Shown: one piece after another, positions 40,945 to 51,093 of the stretch
How positions within the stretch are numbered: the stretch's first letter is position 1
Layout: each line of letters begins with the position of its first letter
Assembly: GCA_016715425.1 (NCBI GenBank)
Contig: JADKAC010000005.1
Span: forward strand, 124,001-188,000
Length of the DNA stretch: 64,000 bases
Reading direction: 5' to 3'
Source: Bacteroidota bacterium
GTDB lineage: Bacteria; Bacteroidota; Bacteroidia; Chitinophagales; BACL12
Made by a program: the position numbers and the translations under genes
Notes under the pieces: model-generated
The model's database searches: none
Told to the model about the DNA's origin: nothing
Seen by the model: only the letters and a program-made list of their open reading frames with translations

Positions 40945-43371
40945 ATGGAAAAATATATTTGTATTCACGGTCATTTTTATCAGCCACCCCGTGAAAATCC
41001 CTGGCTTGAGGAAATTGAATTACAGGAAAGTGCGCATCCATATCACGATTGGAACGATCGTATTCATTCTGAATGCTATGGCCCTAACAGTGCTGCTCGG
41101 ATTTTAAATGAAGAAAAACGCATTACCCGCATTATAAATAATTATGCTGAAATCAGTTTCAATTTTGGCCCTACTTTATTATCGTGGATAGAAAAAAATC
41201 ATAACAATACTTATCTGCAAATTTTGGAAGCAGATTTAGTAAGTCGTGCAAAACATAGCGGTCATGGCAATGCGATTGCGCAAGTATATAATCATCTTAT
41301 TATGCCATTGGCAAATGCAAAGGATAAGGAAACACAAATATTATGGGGGATTGAAGATTTTAAATTTCGATTTAAAAGGGAGCCGGAAGGTATGTGGCTT
41401 GCAGAAACTGCGGTGGATACTGACATATTAGAATTATTAGCAAAACATAATATTACTTTTACAATACTTGCACCTCGTCAGGCTAAAGCAATTAAATTAT
41501 TCGACAACTCTACTTGGAAAGAAATTGAAGATGAAAATACATTGGATACTTCTCAACCCTATTTATACAAGTTACCTTCAGGAAGAAGTATCGCTTTATT
41601 CTTTTATAATGGGAAAATATCACGTGAATTAGCATTTAATGGTTTATTAAATTCCGGTAATGTGTTTGCAGAAACATTGAAGCAACAATTTCTTCCTATA
41701 TCAGCAAATGCACAATTAGTAAATGTTGCAACTGATGGAGAATCCTATGGACATCATCACAAATTTGGTGAAATGGCTTTGGCAACTTGCTTATCAATTT
41801 TAAAAGAAGATCCTGAAATTAAGATTACCAACTATGCCGAATTTTTGAGTTTGTTTCCACCGAAATATGAAATTAGAATAAAAGAAAGCTCTAGTTGGAG
41901 TTGTGTGCATGGAGTGGAACGCTGGCGCAGTAACTGCGGATGTAGCGATGGTGCAAATAAAGATTTTCATCAAAAATGGCGTGAACCTTTACGCAATGCA
42001 CTGAACTGGTTGCGTGATGAAGTGGCTGCTATTTATGAATTGGAATTAAAAGCAATGCATGTGGAACCTTGGGGTTTGCGAAATGCATATATTTTTTATC
42101 TGATGGATAGAAATGAAGAAGAATTAAAAGCGATAATTCAAAAATATGCACTAAAAGAAATTACTGAAGAGCAAAGATTAAAAATTATCCGACTATTGGA
42201 AATGCAGCGAAATACATTGTTGATGTTTACCAGTTGTGGTTGGTTTTTTGATGAAGTTTCAAGAATTGAAACCAAACAAATTTTGCAATATGCAGATCGT
42301 GTAATTCAAATTGCAGAAGGTGAAACAAAAATAAAATTGTACGAAACATTTTTGGCAATGCTGCAATTGGCGCCTTCCAATATTGCAAAGTATGGAGATG
42401 CTTCTGTGTTATACAAAAAAGAAATCCGACCTATGCGTTTGGATTTAAATGGTGTGGGAATGCATTGGGCTGCTGCAAGTTTATTCGAAGAATTTCCTGA
42501 GAAACTCAGTATGTTTAATTATCAAACAAAAGCAGATTTTTTTGAGCGATTGGAAGCAGGAAATTTGCGATTATGTTTTGGCAGAATTCGTATTTCATCT
42601 CATGCTACATTTTATGAAAAGCCTTTCATATTTACAGCAGTGTATATCGGGCAACAACATATTTTGGGGTTCTTCGCCGACAGCATGGATACAGATGTGT
42701 TTGAAGAAATGTATTTAAAATCCAGAGATGCTTTCCGCAGTGCACAGATGAGTGAAGTATTTAATATTATGCAACAAACTTTTGGAGAATCACGATTTTC
42801 TTTTCGGGATTTGTTTAAAGATGAACAAAGTAAAGTGCTGCATACCATTATGAATCAGGATATCATAAATGCACAAATAGGTTATAAAAACATTTATGAT
42901 CGCACTTATAACCTGACGAATGTATTGCGACAAAATAAACTGCCAATTCCGGATATTCTGCTAAAAAATATGGAAGTGGTAATTAATAATGAAATTGGAA
43001 AATTCTTTGATTCCAATAATTCAAATCCTGCTCGATTGGATAAGTTAAGTGAAGAAGTTGCAAAATGGAAAATTAAACTCGATACAGATGTTCTCAATAA
43101 AAAAGCATCAGAATGGTTGCTGAATAAGGTGAATTATTTTGAACGTAATGTAGATGATCTCACTACAATGGAAGAACTGAGTAAAATATTAATTCGTCTG
43201 AATGATATCGGATTAAAAGCAGATATTTATGAGGTGCAAAATGCATATTTCAGAATAGGTGAGAATTATTTGAATAACACCAAGTTTAAAAATTTATTGA
43301 AAGCCAGATATTCTAAATGGATGCATAAATTTAAATCGGTTGGTGAACAGCTAAATATTCGATTTGAATAA
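40945..43371 (+). CDS. glycoside hydrolase family 57-like protein with DUF3536
   Basis: The 808-residue protein opens with YICIHGHFYQPPRENPW, the GH57 first motif, then GMWLAETAVDTDILELLAKH, where family members carry the nucleophile Glu, and NVATDGESYGHHHKFGEMAL. The second half (GCSDGANKDFHQKWREPLR, then a long helical section) is DUF3536. GH57 enzymes act on alpha-glucans such as glycogen; the substrate here is inferred only. It has no signal peptide, so it is cytoplasmic. The 145-base gap upstream has no clear promoter. Confidence 0.86.
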   Translation: MEKYICIHGHFYQPPRENPWLEEIELQESAHPYHDWNDRIHSECYGPNSAARILNEEKRITRIINNYAEISFNFGPTLLSWIEKNHNNTYLQILEADLVSRAKHSGHGNAIAQVYNHLIMPLANAKDKETQILWGIEDFKFRFKREPEGMWLAETAVDTDILELLAKHNITFTILAPRQAKAIKLFDNSTWKEIEDENTLDTSQPYLYKLPSGRSIALFFYNGKISRELAFNGLLNSGNVFAETLKQQFLPISANAQLVNVATDGESYGHHHKFGEMALATCLSILKEDPEIKITNYAEFLSLFPPKYEIRIKESSSWSCVHGVERWRSNCGCSDGANKDFHQKWREPLRNALNWLRDEVAAIYELELKAMHVEPWGLRNAYIFYLMDRNEEELKAIIQKYALKEITEEQRLKIIRLLEMQRNTLLMFTSCGWFFDEVSRIETKQILQYADRVIQIAEGETKIKLYETFLAMLQLAPSNIAKYGDASVLYKKEIRPMRLDLNGVGMHWAAASLFEEFPEKLSMFNYQTKADFFERLEAGNLRLCFGRIRISSHATFYEKPFIFTAVYIGQQHILGFFADSMDTDVFEEMYLKSRDAFRSAQMSEVFNIMQQTFGESRFSFRDLFKDEQSKVLHTIMNQDIINAQIGYKNIYDRTYNLTNVLRQNKLPIPDILLKNMEVVINNEIGKFFDSNNSNPARLDKLSEEVAKWKIKLDTDVLNKKASEWLLNKVNYFERNVDDLTTMEELSKILIRLNDIGLKADIYEVQNAYFRIGENYLNNTKFKNLLKARYSKWMHKFKSVGEQLNIRFE

Positions 43372-43528
43372 ATGTGATTAATTATTTTCCGCCAGTTTGA
43401 CTTAGCAAAATTGTTTGTGCTGTTGTGTTTTTGTTTTCATTTCACAAGTTTGTCTTAATGTGTAGCCACTATGTCAGATTAAGTTGTAACGGATTATTAT
43501 TTGATAGAGTAGGGCCAAACGGAATACT

Positions 43529-46141
43529 ATGAATTTAAATAATTATACAATAAAAAGCCAGGAAGCTATTCAGCAAGCACAGCAAATGGCTTTGCAAATG
43601 GATCATCAGGAAATAAGAAATGCACATCTGTTAAAAGCATTGTTGGGAACGGATGAAGAAGTGATTTCTTATCTATTGAAAAAGCTCAATGTGAATGTTG
43701 CCTTTATTCAACAAAAGCTTGATGAAGAATTAAAAAAATTACCCAGAGTTACATCGCAGGGCGGTACATATTTAAGCAAAGAAACAAATCTTGCTTTAGC
43801 GAAAGCACAAGGTTTTTTAAAAGAATTTAATGATGAATTTATTTCGGTGGAACATATTCTGCTGGGCATACTTGCGAGTGGTGATTCAATAAGTAAATTA
43901 TTAAAAGAACAAGGTGTTGTAGAGAAAGATTTGAAAGCTGCAATTCGTGAATTGCGCAAAGGATCAACAGTAAATAGTCAATCAGCCGAATCCCAATTCA
44001 ATGCTTTAAATAAATATGCAATCAATTTAAATGAACGTGCAAACAGCGGTAAGTTAGATCCCGTAATTGGTCGTGATGAAGAGATAAGAAGGGTGTTACA
44101 TATTTTATCTCGTCGCACAAAGAATAATCCTATTCTTGTGGGTGATCCTGGTGTTGGAAAAACTGCGATTGCCGAAGGGTTAGCTCATAGAATAGTGAAT
44201 GGTGACATACCTGAAAACTTAAAATCAAAAGTGATTTATTCACTCGATATGGGGGCATTAATTGCCGGTGCAAAATATAAAGGTGAGTTTGAAGAGCGAT
44301 TGAAAGCAGTGGTGAAAGAAGTGATGGAAAGTGAAGGGCAAATCATTTTATTTATTGATGAAATTCATACACTCGTGGGTGCCGGTGCAAGCGAAGGCGC
44401 AATGGATGCAGCCAATATTTTAAAACCCGCACTTGCTCGTGGTGAATTGCGTGCAGTAGGTGCAACAACATTAAATGAGTATCAAAAATATTTTGAAAAA
44501 GATAAAGCGCTTGAACGTCGTTTTCAAAAAGTATTTGTGGATGAGCCATCAATTGAAGATTCCGTTTCTATTTTACGTGGCTTGAAAGAGCGCTATGAAA
44601 GTCATCATAAAGTGCGCATTAAAGATGAAGCAATTATTGCATCTGTGGAATTGAGTAATCGTTATATAGCAGATAGAAAGTTGCCGGATAAAGCAATTGA
44701 TTTAATTGATGAAGCCGCTGCAAAATTGCGATTGGAAATGAATAGTGTTCCAGAAGAACTAGATAAAATTGAAAGAGTAATCCGACAACTTGAAATTGAA
44801 CGTGAAGCAATTAAAAGAGAAAAGGATGAAAAAAAATTAGATGAACTCAATAAAGAAATTGCAGATCGCAGTGAGGAAAGAAATTCTATAAAAGCGAAAT
44901 GGCAGAAGGAGAAAGATATTGTGGATCGTATGCAACAGCAAAAGTCAGATATAGAATCTTTTAAATTAAATGCAGACCAAGCAGAACGTGAAGGAGATTA
45001 CGGAAAGGTTGCAGAAATACGTTATGGAAAAATAAAAACTGCTGAAAATAATCTTGTTGAATTAGAAAAAGAATTGCAGCAATTGGAAACAGGAAGCCGA
45101 TTGATGAAAGAAGAAGTGGATGCAGAAGATATTGCTGAAATAGTGGCGAAGTGGACAGGAATTCCGGTGAGTAAAATGCTGGAAAGTGATAAAATAAAAT
45201 TGCTACGATTAGAAGAAGTATTGCATAACAGAGTGGTTGGTCAGGATGAAGCAATCACTGCGGTTGCCGATGCGATTCGCCGTTCAAGAGCAGGACTGCA
45301 AGATCCGAAAAAACCTATTGGTTCTTTTATTTTTCTGGGAACAACAGGTGTAGGAAAAACTGAATTAGCAAAAGCAATTTCTGAATTTTTATTTAATGAT
45401 GAACATGCAATGACTCGTATTGATATGAGTGAATATCAGGAGCGGCATTCAGTGTCTAGATTAATTGGTGCGCCTCCGGGATATGTGGGTTATGATGAGG
45501 GTGGGCAACTTACAGAAGCAGTGCGCAGAAAACCATATAGTGTTATTTTATTAGATGAAATTGAAAAAGCACATCCCGATGTTTTTAATATTTTATTGCA
45601 AGTGTTGGACGATGGAAGATTAACAGATAATAAAGGGCGCACTGTTGATTTTAAAAACACTATTGTAATCATGACATCTAATATTGGCTCACATATTATT
45701 CAGGAGAGATTTGAAGGTGTAACAGAAGATAATTTATTAGCGACTACAGAGACAACAAAAATTGAAGTAATGGAAATGTTGCGGAAAACAATTCGCCCTG
45801 AATTTTTAAATAGAATAGATGAAGTAATCATGTTCAAGCCATTAATGCGCAGCGAAATAAAAGGCATTGTGGTGCTGCAATTACGACTTCTGGATTCCAT
45901 GTTATTGGATCGGAATATTCAAATCCAATATAGTGATGAGTTGATTGAATGGCTGGCGGAAGAAGGCTTTGATCCGCAGTATGGAGCAAGACCATTGAAG
46001 CGGGTAATTCAAAAAGAAATAGTAAATACATTAAGCAAAAAAATTCTTGGAGGAGAAGTTCATAGTGATGATATCATTTTTGCAGATGTATTTAATGGCG
46101 AAGTTGTTTTTACAAACAAAACAGAAGATAACGCTGCTTAA
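43529..46141 (+). CDS. clpB: ATP-dependent chaperone ClpB
   Basis: ClpB is the AAA+ disaggregase that works with DnaK. It shows the two Clp N repeats (HLLKALLGTDEEV and EHILLGILASGDSI), a first ATPase (Walker A GDPGVGKT, Walker B LFIDEIHTL), the long coiled-coil middle region (about residues 410-520, RRLEIEREAIKREKDEKK type), and a second ATPase (GTTGVGKTELAKA, ILLDEIEKAHP). Length 870 is right. The 157-base upstream gap is T-rich and has no CIRCE element. The stop is followed after 31 bases by pdeM. Confidence 0.98.
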   Translation: MNLNNYTIKSQEAIQQAQQMALQMDHQEIRNAHLLKALLGTDEEVISYLLKKLNVNVAFIQQKLDEELKKLPRVTSQGGTYLSKETNLALAKAQGFLKEFNDEFISVEHILLGILASGDSISKLLKEQGVVEKDLKAAIRELRKGSTVNSQSAESQFNALNKYAINLNERANSGKLDPVIGRDEEIRRVLHILSRRTKNNPILVGDPGVGKTAIAEGLAHRIVNGDIPENLKSKVIYSLDMGALIAGAKYKGEFEERLKAVVKEVMESEGQIILFIDEIHTLVGAGASEGAMDAANILKPALARGELRAVGATTLNEYQKYFEKDKALERRFQKVFVDEPSIEDSVSILRGLKERYESHHKVRIKDEAIIASVELSNRYIADRKLPDKAIDLIDEAAAKLRLEMNSVPEELDKIERVIRQLEIEREAIKREKDEKKLDELNKEIADRSEERNSIKAKWQKEKDIVDRMQQQKSDIESFKLNADQAEREGDYGKVAEIRYGKIKTAENNLVELEKELQQLETGSRLMKEEVDAEDIAEIVAKWTGIPVSKMLESDKIKLLRLEEVLHNRVVGQDEAITAVADAIRRSRAGLQDPKKPIGSFIFLGTTGVGKTELAKAISEFLFNDEHAMTRIDMSEYQERHSVSRLIGAPPGYVGYDEGGQLTEAVRRKPYSVILLDEIEKAHPDVFNILLQVLDDGRLTDNKGRTVDFKNTIVIMTSNIGSHIIQERFEGVTEDNLLATTETTKIEVMEMLRKTIRPEFLNRIDEVIMFKPLMRSEIKGIVVLQLRLLDSMLLDRNIQIQYSDELIEWLAEEGFDPQYGARPLKRVIQKEIVNTLSKKILGGEVHSDDIIFADVFNGEVVFTNKTEDNAA

Positions 46142-46172
46142 TCAATATATAAGAACCACCTAAATTTGTCGG

Positions 46173-46811
46173 ATGCAATTTAAAATCCGGCAACAGGTGT
46201 TTCATTTATCCGCAGAAAAAGCAATGTATTGGGAGAATACAAAAACGCTGTTGCTTGCGGATATGCATTTGTCCAAAGAAACACATTTTAGAAAAAATGG
46301 AATTGCTGTTCCGGATGGAATAACCAAACATAATTTTCAACGATTAACAACACTCATTGAAATCTTTTCTCCCGAAAGAATTATTGTAATTGGCGATTTA
46401 TTTCATAGTACAGAAAATGCGTCTCTCGCTTTATTTAAACAATGGAAAGAAACATTTCCAAAAATTCCTTTTCAATTAATTAGTGGTAATCATGATATTT
46501 TGGAAACAAGTTTATACGATGCATTAGATATTGAATTAATAGGAGAAACATTTTTACAAAATGGAATTTCGCTAACACATCATCCTCCAAAATCTACAGA
46601 TGAATCTTATGTTATTTGCGGTCATATTCATCCCGCAATTCGATTAAGTGGTAAAGCAAAACAGAGTTTGCGATTACCCTGTTTTTGGTTTGGAAATTCT
46701 TATGCGGTGATGCCAGCCTTTGGAGGATTTACAGGTATGAAAACAATTCAAGCGGAGAAAACAGATATCGTATTTGCTGTTGCGGAAAATGAAATTATAC
46801 AAGTGCAATAA
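46173..46811 (+). CDS. pdeM: ligase-associated DNA damage response endonuclease PdeM
   Basis: This calcineurin-like phosphoesterase has LLLADMHLSKETHFRKNG, IIVIGDLFHS, LISGNHD and VICGHIHPA, with the early LADxHLGK-type motif and PCFWFG near the end that mark PdeM. Family members are usually beside an ATP-dependent DNA ligase, an Lhr-like helicase and an exonuclease. None of those is visible in this window, so this copy is separated from its usual partners. It begins 31 bases after clpB. Confidence 0.85.
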   Translation: MQFKIRQQVFHLSAEKAMYWENTKTLLLADMHLSKETHFRKNGIAVPDGITKHNFQRLTTLIEIFSPERIIVIGDLFHSTENASLALFKQWKETFPKIPFQLISGNHDILETSLYDALDIELIGETFLQNGISLTHHPPKSTDESYVICGHIHPAIRLSGKAKQSLRLPCFWFGNSYAVMPAFGGFTGMKTIQAEKTDIVFAVAENEIIQVQ

Positions 46812-47381
46812 TTAATTAAGAGATGGATGCTCGGGATAATTTTTTATTTGTTTGAATTTTCCACCCATACTATCCAACACACTTTTCCAAAGTGCTTCTG
46901 ATGACATTTCAAAAATATGCGCAGCTTTTGCAGGTGCAATTATCCAGGAATCATTTTCCAATTCAAAGTTTAATTGTCCGGGATCCCAACCACTGTATCC
47001 CATAAAAAAACGAAAACCTGCAGGATCTAATTTTCCCGATTTTAATTCTTCTGTTATCTGTTCAAAATTTCCACCCCAATACACGCCATCAATTATTTCC
47101 ATGCTGTCTTCAATCTGCGCACCATAGCGATGCAGATAATGCAAATTATCATGAGCAACCGGTCCGCCATAATACAATGCATCTTGCACCATATCAAAAT
47201 CAGCAAGCGCATCAGCAACTTTTATATGATCAACCGTGCGATTTAAAATAAATCCCACAGTTCCATTTTTCTCATCATGTTCGCAAATTAAAACAACAGT
47301 GCGTTTAAAATGTGGGTCGAGCATAAATGGCTCTGATAATAATAAACTTCCCACTTGCGGTTTTACATTTTCCTGTATCAT
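46812..47381 (-). CDS. YqgE/AlgH family protein
   Basis: The 189-residue protein matches DUF179: LLLSEPFMLDPHFKRTVVLICEHDEKNGTVGFILNRTVD, then YYGGPVAHDNLHYLHRYG and FRFFMGYSGWDPGQLNFELENDSWII. The fold is known but not its biochemical function; AlgH was linked to regulation in Pseudomonas. It ends next to pdeM on the opposite strand with no spacer. Confidence 0.93.
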   Translation of the reverse strand: MIQENVKPQVGSLLLSEPFMLDPHFKRTVVLICEHDEKNGTVGFILNRTVDHIKVADALADFDMVQDALYYGGPVAHDNLHYLHRYGAQIEDSMEIIDGVYWGGNFEQITEELKSGKLDPAGFRFFMGYSGWDPGQLNFELENDSWIIAPAKAAHIFEMSSEALWKSVLDSMGGKFKQIKNYPEHPSLN

Positions 47382-47544
47382 AAGTTATAAATATAATAAT
47401 TGAATAGTATTTTTTTGCTCATTTCATTTTTAACAACCATGCAAATGATATGGTTTAAAAGTAGGTGCATTTTATCAACTAAAAAGAAAAATGATTCTGC
47501 TACTAAATACAATTAGCTATTTTTGATTTTATAAAAAACAATTT

Positions 47545-49462
47545 ATGAAACAAATTTTTACTCTATTTATTATTGCAATTAGTTTTACCATTGCAAACGC
47601 ACAATTAGAATTGACAACTGTAGGTTCAACTTATACATTAGACTTTACAGGTTTTGCAGGAGAGGGTTTTGATGCTGCCGGTTCGGATGGTTCTTTAGAT
47701 GCGGATACATGGGCCATTACGGGATTTAGTGATGGCGATAAAGATTTTGGAGAAGAAGCTACTACAGGAGATTTTGCAAGAGGTTCAACCATGGGTGGCG
47801 AAACAACAGGCGGTATTTATGGAGTGGATGTATTCGGTAATCAGGGTATAATGGTGCAACCCGGTGAGCCTGATTTTACACCCGGAAGTTTGCGTTTAAA
47901 AATCTGGAATAATACAGGAAGTGCAATCGGGCAATTAGATATTCAATATACTGTATATGTATATAATGATCAAGGTCGTTCAAGCAGTTTAAATTTTGCG
48001 CACTCTATAGATAATAGCAGTTATACAGATGAACCAACATTAGATTATACTTCTGGAGAAGCTCCTGCAATTTTACCCGAAACAGAAACAAAAACAATTT
48101 CAATTACAGGATTAAATATTCCTGCCGGAGATTTTTATTATTTAAAATGGGAAGGTGATGATGTTGCCGGTTCCGGTTCAAGAGATGAATTTGCATTGGA
48201 TGATATTAGTATAACACCTTATGGTGCGGAAGCAAGTTCTGAAATACAATTCAGCAGTATTGTGCTTACAGCAACAGAGGGAGAAACTGCTACTTCTTAT
48301 GTAGTTATTTCTGAACCTGCTGATTGCAGTATAGAAGTTTCAGTGGATGCATCTTCTACAGCCAGTGCATCGGATTATGAATTTGCAAGTCCATTAGTTT
48401 TAGATTTTACTTCTGGTGGTGATGCATTTCTTTCTTTTGATGTAATTACTAATGATGATGCTTTAGTAGAGCCGGCAGAAACAATTGTTTTAAAATTGAT
48501 GAATGTTACAGGTGGATGCACAATCGGTTTTGGTGATACGTTCACTTTAAATTTATTGGATAATGATGATACAGAACCAATAGTTACAGAAATAGCTGAT
48601 GTAACTGCAGAAGATGTAAATGGCATTGGAACTTCTATTGGTGAGTTTGTGCAAATTACAGGAATTGTGCATGGTATAAATCTAGCAGATGCAGTAGGTT
48701 TAAATTTTACTATTATAGATGAAACTGCTGGAATAAATGTATTTAATTGGAGCCATGATTTGGGATATACTGTTGTCTGAAAAGATGAAATTAATGTAGT
48801 GGGTTTTATAGATCAAGTAAATGGTTTAACACAAATAAATCCTGAATCTATTTTATACTGAGTGCAGATAACATTTAGAAACTTCCAACAGACATTTACT
48901 TAATATAGGAGAAAATATTGAGAGTAATCTTGTTCATCAATTAATGAATGTGTATTATGTAAATGACCAAGAAGATTGGTTAGAGTGAAGTACTTTTTGG
49001 TTACAGTTTCGAATGGGGCTACTATTTAAACAAATGATTCACTCAAAATTTGACATATTTGATCTGGACATCTAGGAATTATTTCTCCAGGAGCATCTGA
49101 TCACATTTTACATTATGACCGGCATAATGAGTCAAAATGATAGCTCTTCTCCATTTAAGATGGGTACATTTTAATGCCACGTTTGATTCTGATTTTTATA
49201 TTAATCAAAGTCTTATTGATTGAGATATTACCTATTCAACATTTCAATTTATCCAAATCCTGTTCTGGAATCATTTGGCAATTCAATCATGCAGAAAATA
49301 TTTACTCCATTGAAATATATAATACAATCGGAGAGTCGGTATTTAATAAAAATAGTTTTTGACAAGACACTATAGATGTTAAATAATTTAATACCCGGTT
49401 TGTATGTAGCAAAAATTTCTGCTGAAAGTGGTTTATACACCCATTCATTTATTAAGCAATAA
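47545..49462 (+). pseudogene. decayed T9SS-exported protein with Calx-beta domain
   Basis: An intact 411-codon N-terminal part has a signal peptide (FTLFIIAISFTIANAQ), a beta-sandwich region and a Calx-beta domain (IQFSSIVLTATEGETATSYV ... DNDDTEPIVTEI). It stops at TGA 48778. The homologous reading then continues in shifting frames: KDEINVVGFIDQVNGLTQIN, VTVSNGATI, SPFK/DGYILMPR, IYPNPVLESFG, IYSIEIYNTIGESVF and LIPGLYVAKISAESGLYTHS, ending TAA 49460-49462. Many stops and at least four frame changes show real decay rather than recoding. A start fragment could still be translated without its sorting tail. Confidence 0.85.
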
Positions 49463-49483
49463 TTCTTTCTATAATCATTTAAG

Positions 49484-49518
49484 AAAAATGGTTTTTGTTT
49501 ACAACAGAAGCCATTTTT
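49484..49518 (+). terminator. terminator after the decayed T9SS gene
   Basis: AAAAATGG (49484-49491) pairs with CCATTTTT (49511-49518) and a T-rich stretch follows. It sits 22 bases past the last sense codon of the pseudogene, showing the old gene end is still recognisable. Confidence 0.65.
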
Positions 49519-49561
49519 TATTTGTATTCTTACTGTCTTATAAATAATTAAAAATTATATT

Positions 49562-50017
49562 ATGATTGATGATTTAATTAAACAACATTCCGGAGAAATT
49601 ACAAACCTGCTTAAAGACAAATATGGTTTGAATGCGGAACAAGCTTCTTCTTCTTCCAACAGTATTACTGATGCAATCGGGAATGTATTAAACAATAAGC
49701 TTGGATCAGGAAATTTGGATTTCAATACTATCATGGATTTATTTAATACTTCCACAGATAATAAATCCAGTTCAATGTTTTCTCAACTCAGTGAAACTGT
49801 AATGCATGCATTATCAAATTCAGGTTTGGGAAAAGATTTAATTTCAAAAATTTCCACTGATGGTTTGGATGATATTATCAGTGCAATATCAAAAGGCAAA
49901 TTTGGTAATATTGATATGGATACACTCACTCAACTTATTGGATCTTTCTCCGGTAAAAGTGGTGGCGGCGCAGGCGGCTTATTAGATAATCTTACAGGAT
50001 TGTTCGGAAAGAAATAA
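49562..50017 (+). CDS. hypothetical protein with Gly-rich C-terminus, 151 aa
   Basis: I do not recognise a firm family. The protein is mostly amphipathic helices (LIKQHSGEITNLLKDKYGL, SQLSETVMHALSNSGLGKDL) with serine/asparagine stretches and a tail of Gly and Leu (GGGAGGLLDNLTGLFGKK). There is no signal peptide or membrane helix. The composition resembles DUF937-like small proteins seen in Bacteroidota, but this is only a likeness. The start at 49562 is the first ATG and the gene is followed by a cyclase-like gene after 43 bases. Confidence 0.6.
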   Translation: MIDDLIKQHSGEITNLLKDKYGLNAEQASSSSNSITDAIGNVLNNKLGSGNLDFNTIMDLFNTSTDNKSSSMFSQLSETVMHALSNSGLGKDLISKISTDGLDDIISAISKGKFGNIDMDTLTQLIGSFSGKSGGGAGGLLDNLTGLFGKK

Positions 50018-50060
50018 TATTTTTTGAAGTCAAATTTTTTGCATCATACATATCCGGTAA

Positions 50061-51053
50061 TTGAATTCCCTTAAAGCATATTACAATGCATTCTTTAATC
50101 ATGAATTATATCATGGTTGGTTTAAGAATAAAAAATTTTTTGAAGGTTGGTATTTTAAAATAGTAAGTGCGGATGGAAAACATGCATTTGCATTTATTCC
50201 GGGGATTGCAATGGACAATGCAGGAAAAAAACAGGCATTTGTTCAGGTGCTTGATGGAAAAGGATATACTGCTACTTATCATGGTTTTAATTCGGATACT
50301 TTTAAACCAAATCCCGATAAATTTTTAGTTGAAGTAGGAGAGAATTCTTTTTCATTAGATTCTATTCATCTTCATTTATCAAACATTCAAGGAGAAATTA
50401 ATTTTACTGATCACTTTTTATGGCCAAAAAAAATGTTGGCCCCGGGTATAATGGGATGGTATGCATTCGTACCATTTATGGAATGTTATCATCAGGTAAT
50501 AAGTATGAATTTTCGTTTGAAAGGATCATTGCAGATTAATAATTCAACAATTGATTTTACAGATGGAAAGGGATATTTGGAAAAGGATTGGGGGCACTCA
50601 TTTCCCGAAGCATGGATTTGGATGCAGAGCAATCATTTTAATTCTGATCCTACTTCATTTAAATTAAGTGTTGCAAAAATTCCATGGTTGCGTTCGCATT
50701 TCATTGGATTTATTTCTGCTTTTTTAATTGACGGAAAACTCTATCGCTTTGCAACTTATACCGGAGCGAAACTTACACAAGTGAATGTGAGTGATGAAGT
50801 AGTGTTTGTGGAATTGATTGATAAGAAGTATAAATTACAAGTTACCGCACACAAAGCTGAAGGTGCAGAACTTGCTGCTCCCATATTAGGATTTATGGAT
50901 GGCAGAGTGAAAGAAAGTATGGGTGCAACTTTACATGTGGTGTTAATGAATCGAAAAACAAATGCCGTTATATTTAATGATAAAGGTGTAAATGCAGGGA
51001 TGGAAGTTGCAGGTAATATTCAGGAAATTTTAAATGGGTATAAAAAACATTAA
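50061..51053 (+). CDS. tocopherol cyclase-like family protein
   Basis: The 330-residue protein matches the tocopherol_cycl family: FFEGWYFKIVSADGKHAFAFIPGIA near the start, YHGWFKNK, LGPFxx-like FLWPKKMLAPGIMGWYAFVPFMECYHQ and the strong GKGYLEKDWGHSFPEAWIWMQSNHF. In plants the family closes the chromanol ring of vitamin E; in bacteria without that pathway the substrate is unknown, possibly another lipid. A TTG at 50061 is taken as start because the homology begins within the next 20 residues. Confidence 0.82.
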   Translation: MNSLKAYYNAFFNHELYHGWFKNKKFFEGWYFKIVSADGKHAFAFIPGIAMDNAGKKQAFVQVLDGKGYTATYHGFNSDTFKPNPDKFLVEVGENSFSLDSIHLHLSNIQGEINFTDHFLWPKKMLAPGIMGWYAFVPFMECYHQVISMNFRLKGSLQINNSTIDFTDGKGYLEKDWGHSFPEAWIWMQSNHFNSDPTSFKLSVAKIPWLRSHFIGFISAFLIDGKLYRFATYTGAKLTQVNVSDEVVFVELIDKKYKLQVTAHKAEGAELAAPILGFMDGRVKESMGATLHVVLMNRKTNAVIFNDKGVNAGMEVAGNIQEILNGYKKH

Positions 51054-51093
51054 AGTACTTTGGTAGGATAAACACGAAGCCATTAACTTTACA

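Noticed and set aside
43372..43528. Heat-shock operator (CIRCE) upstream of clpB
   Set aside because: No TTAGCACTC-N9-GAGTGCTAA pattern is present in the gap.
46161..46168. TAAATTTG promoter element for pdeM
   Set aside because: It would place the transcription start past the ATG and has no -33 element; pdeM is more likely read through from clpB.
48778..49462. UGA recoding or selenocysteine readthrough in the Calx-beta gene
   Set aside because: There are TAA stops and several frame changes too, and no SECIS-like element was seen; gene decay explains all of it.
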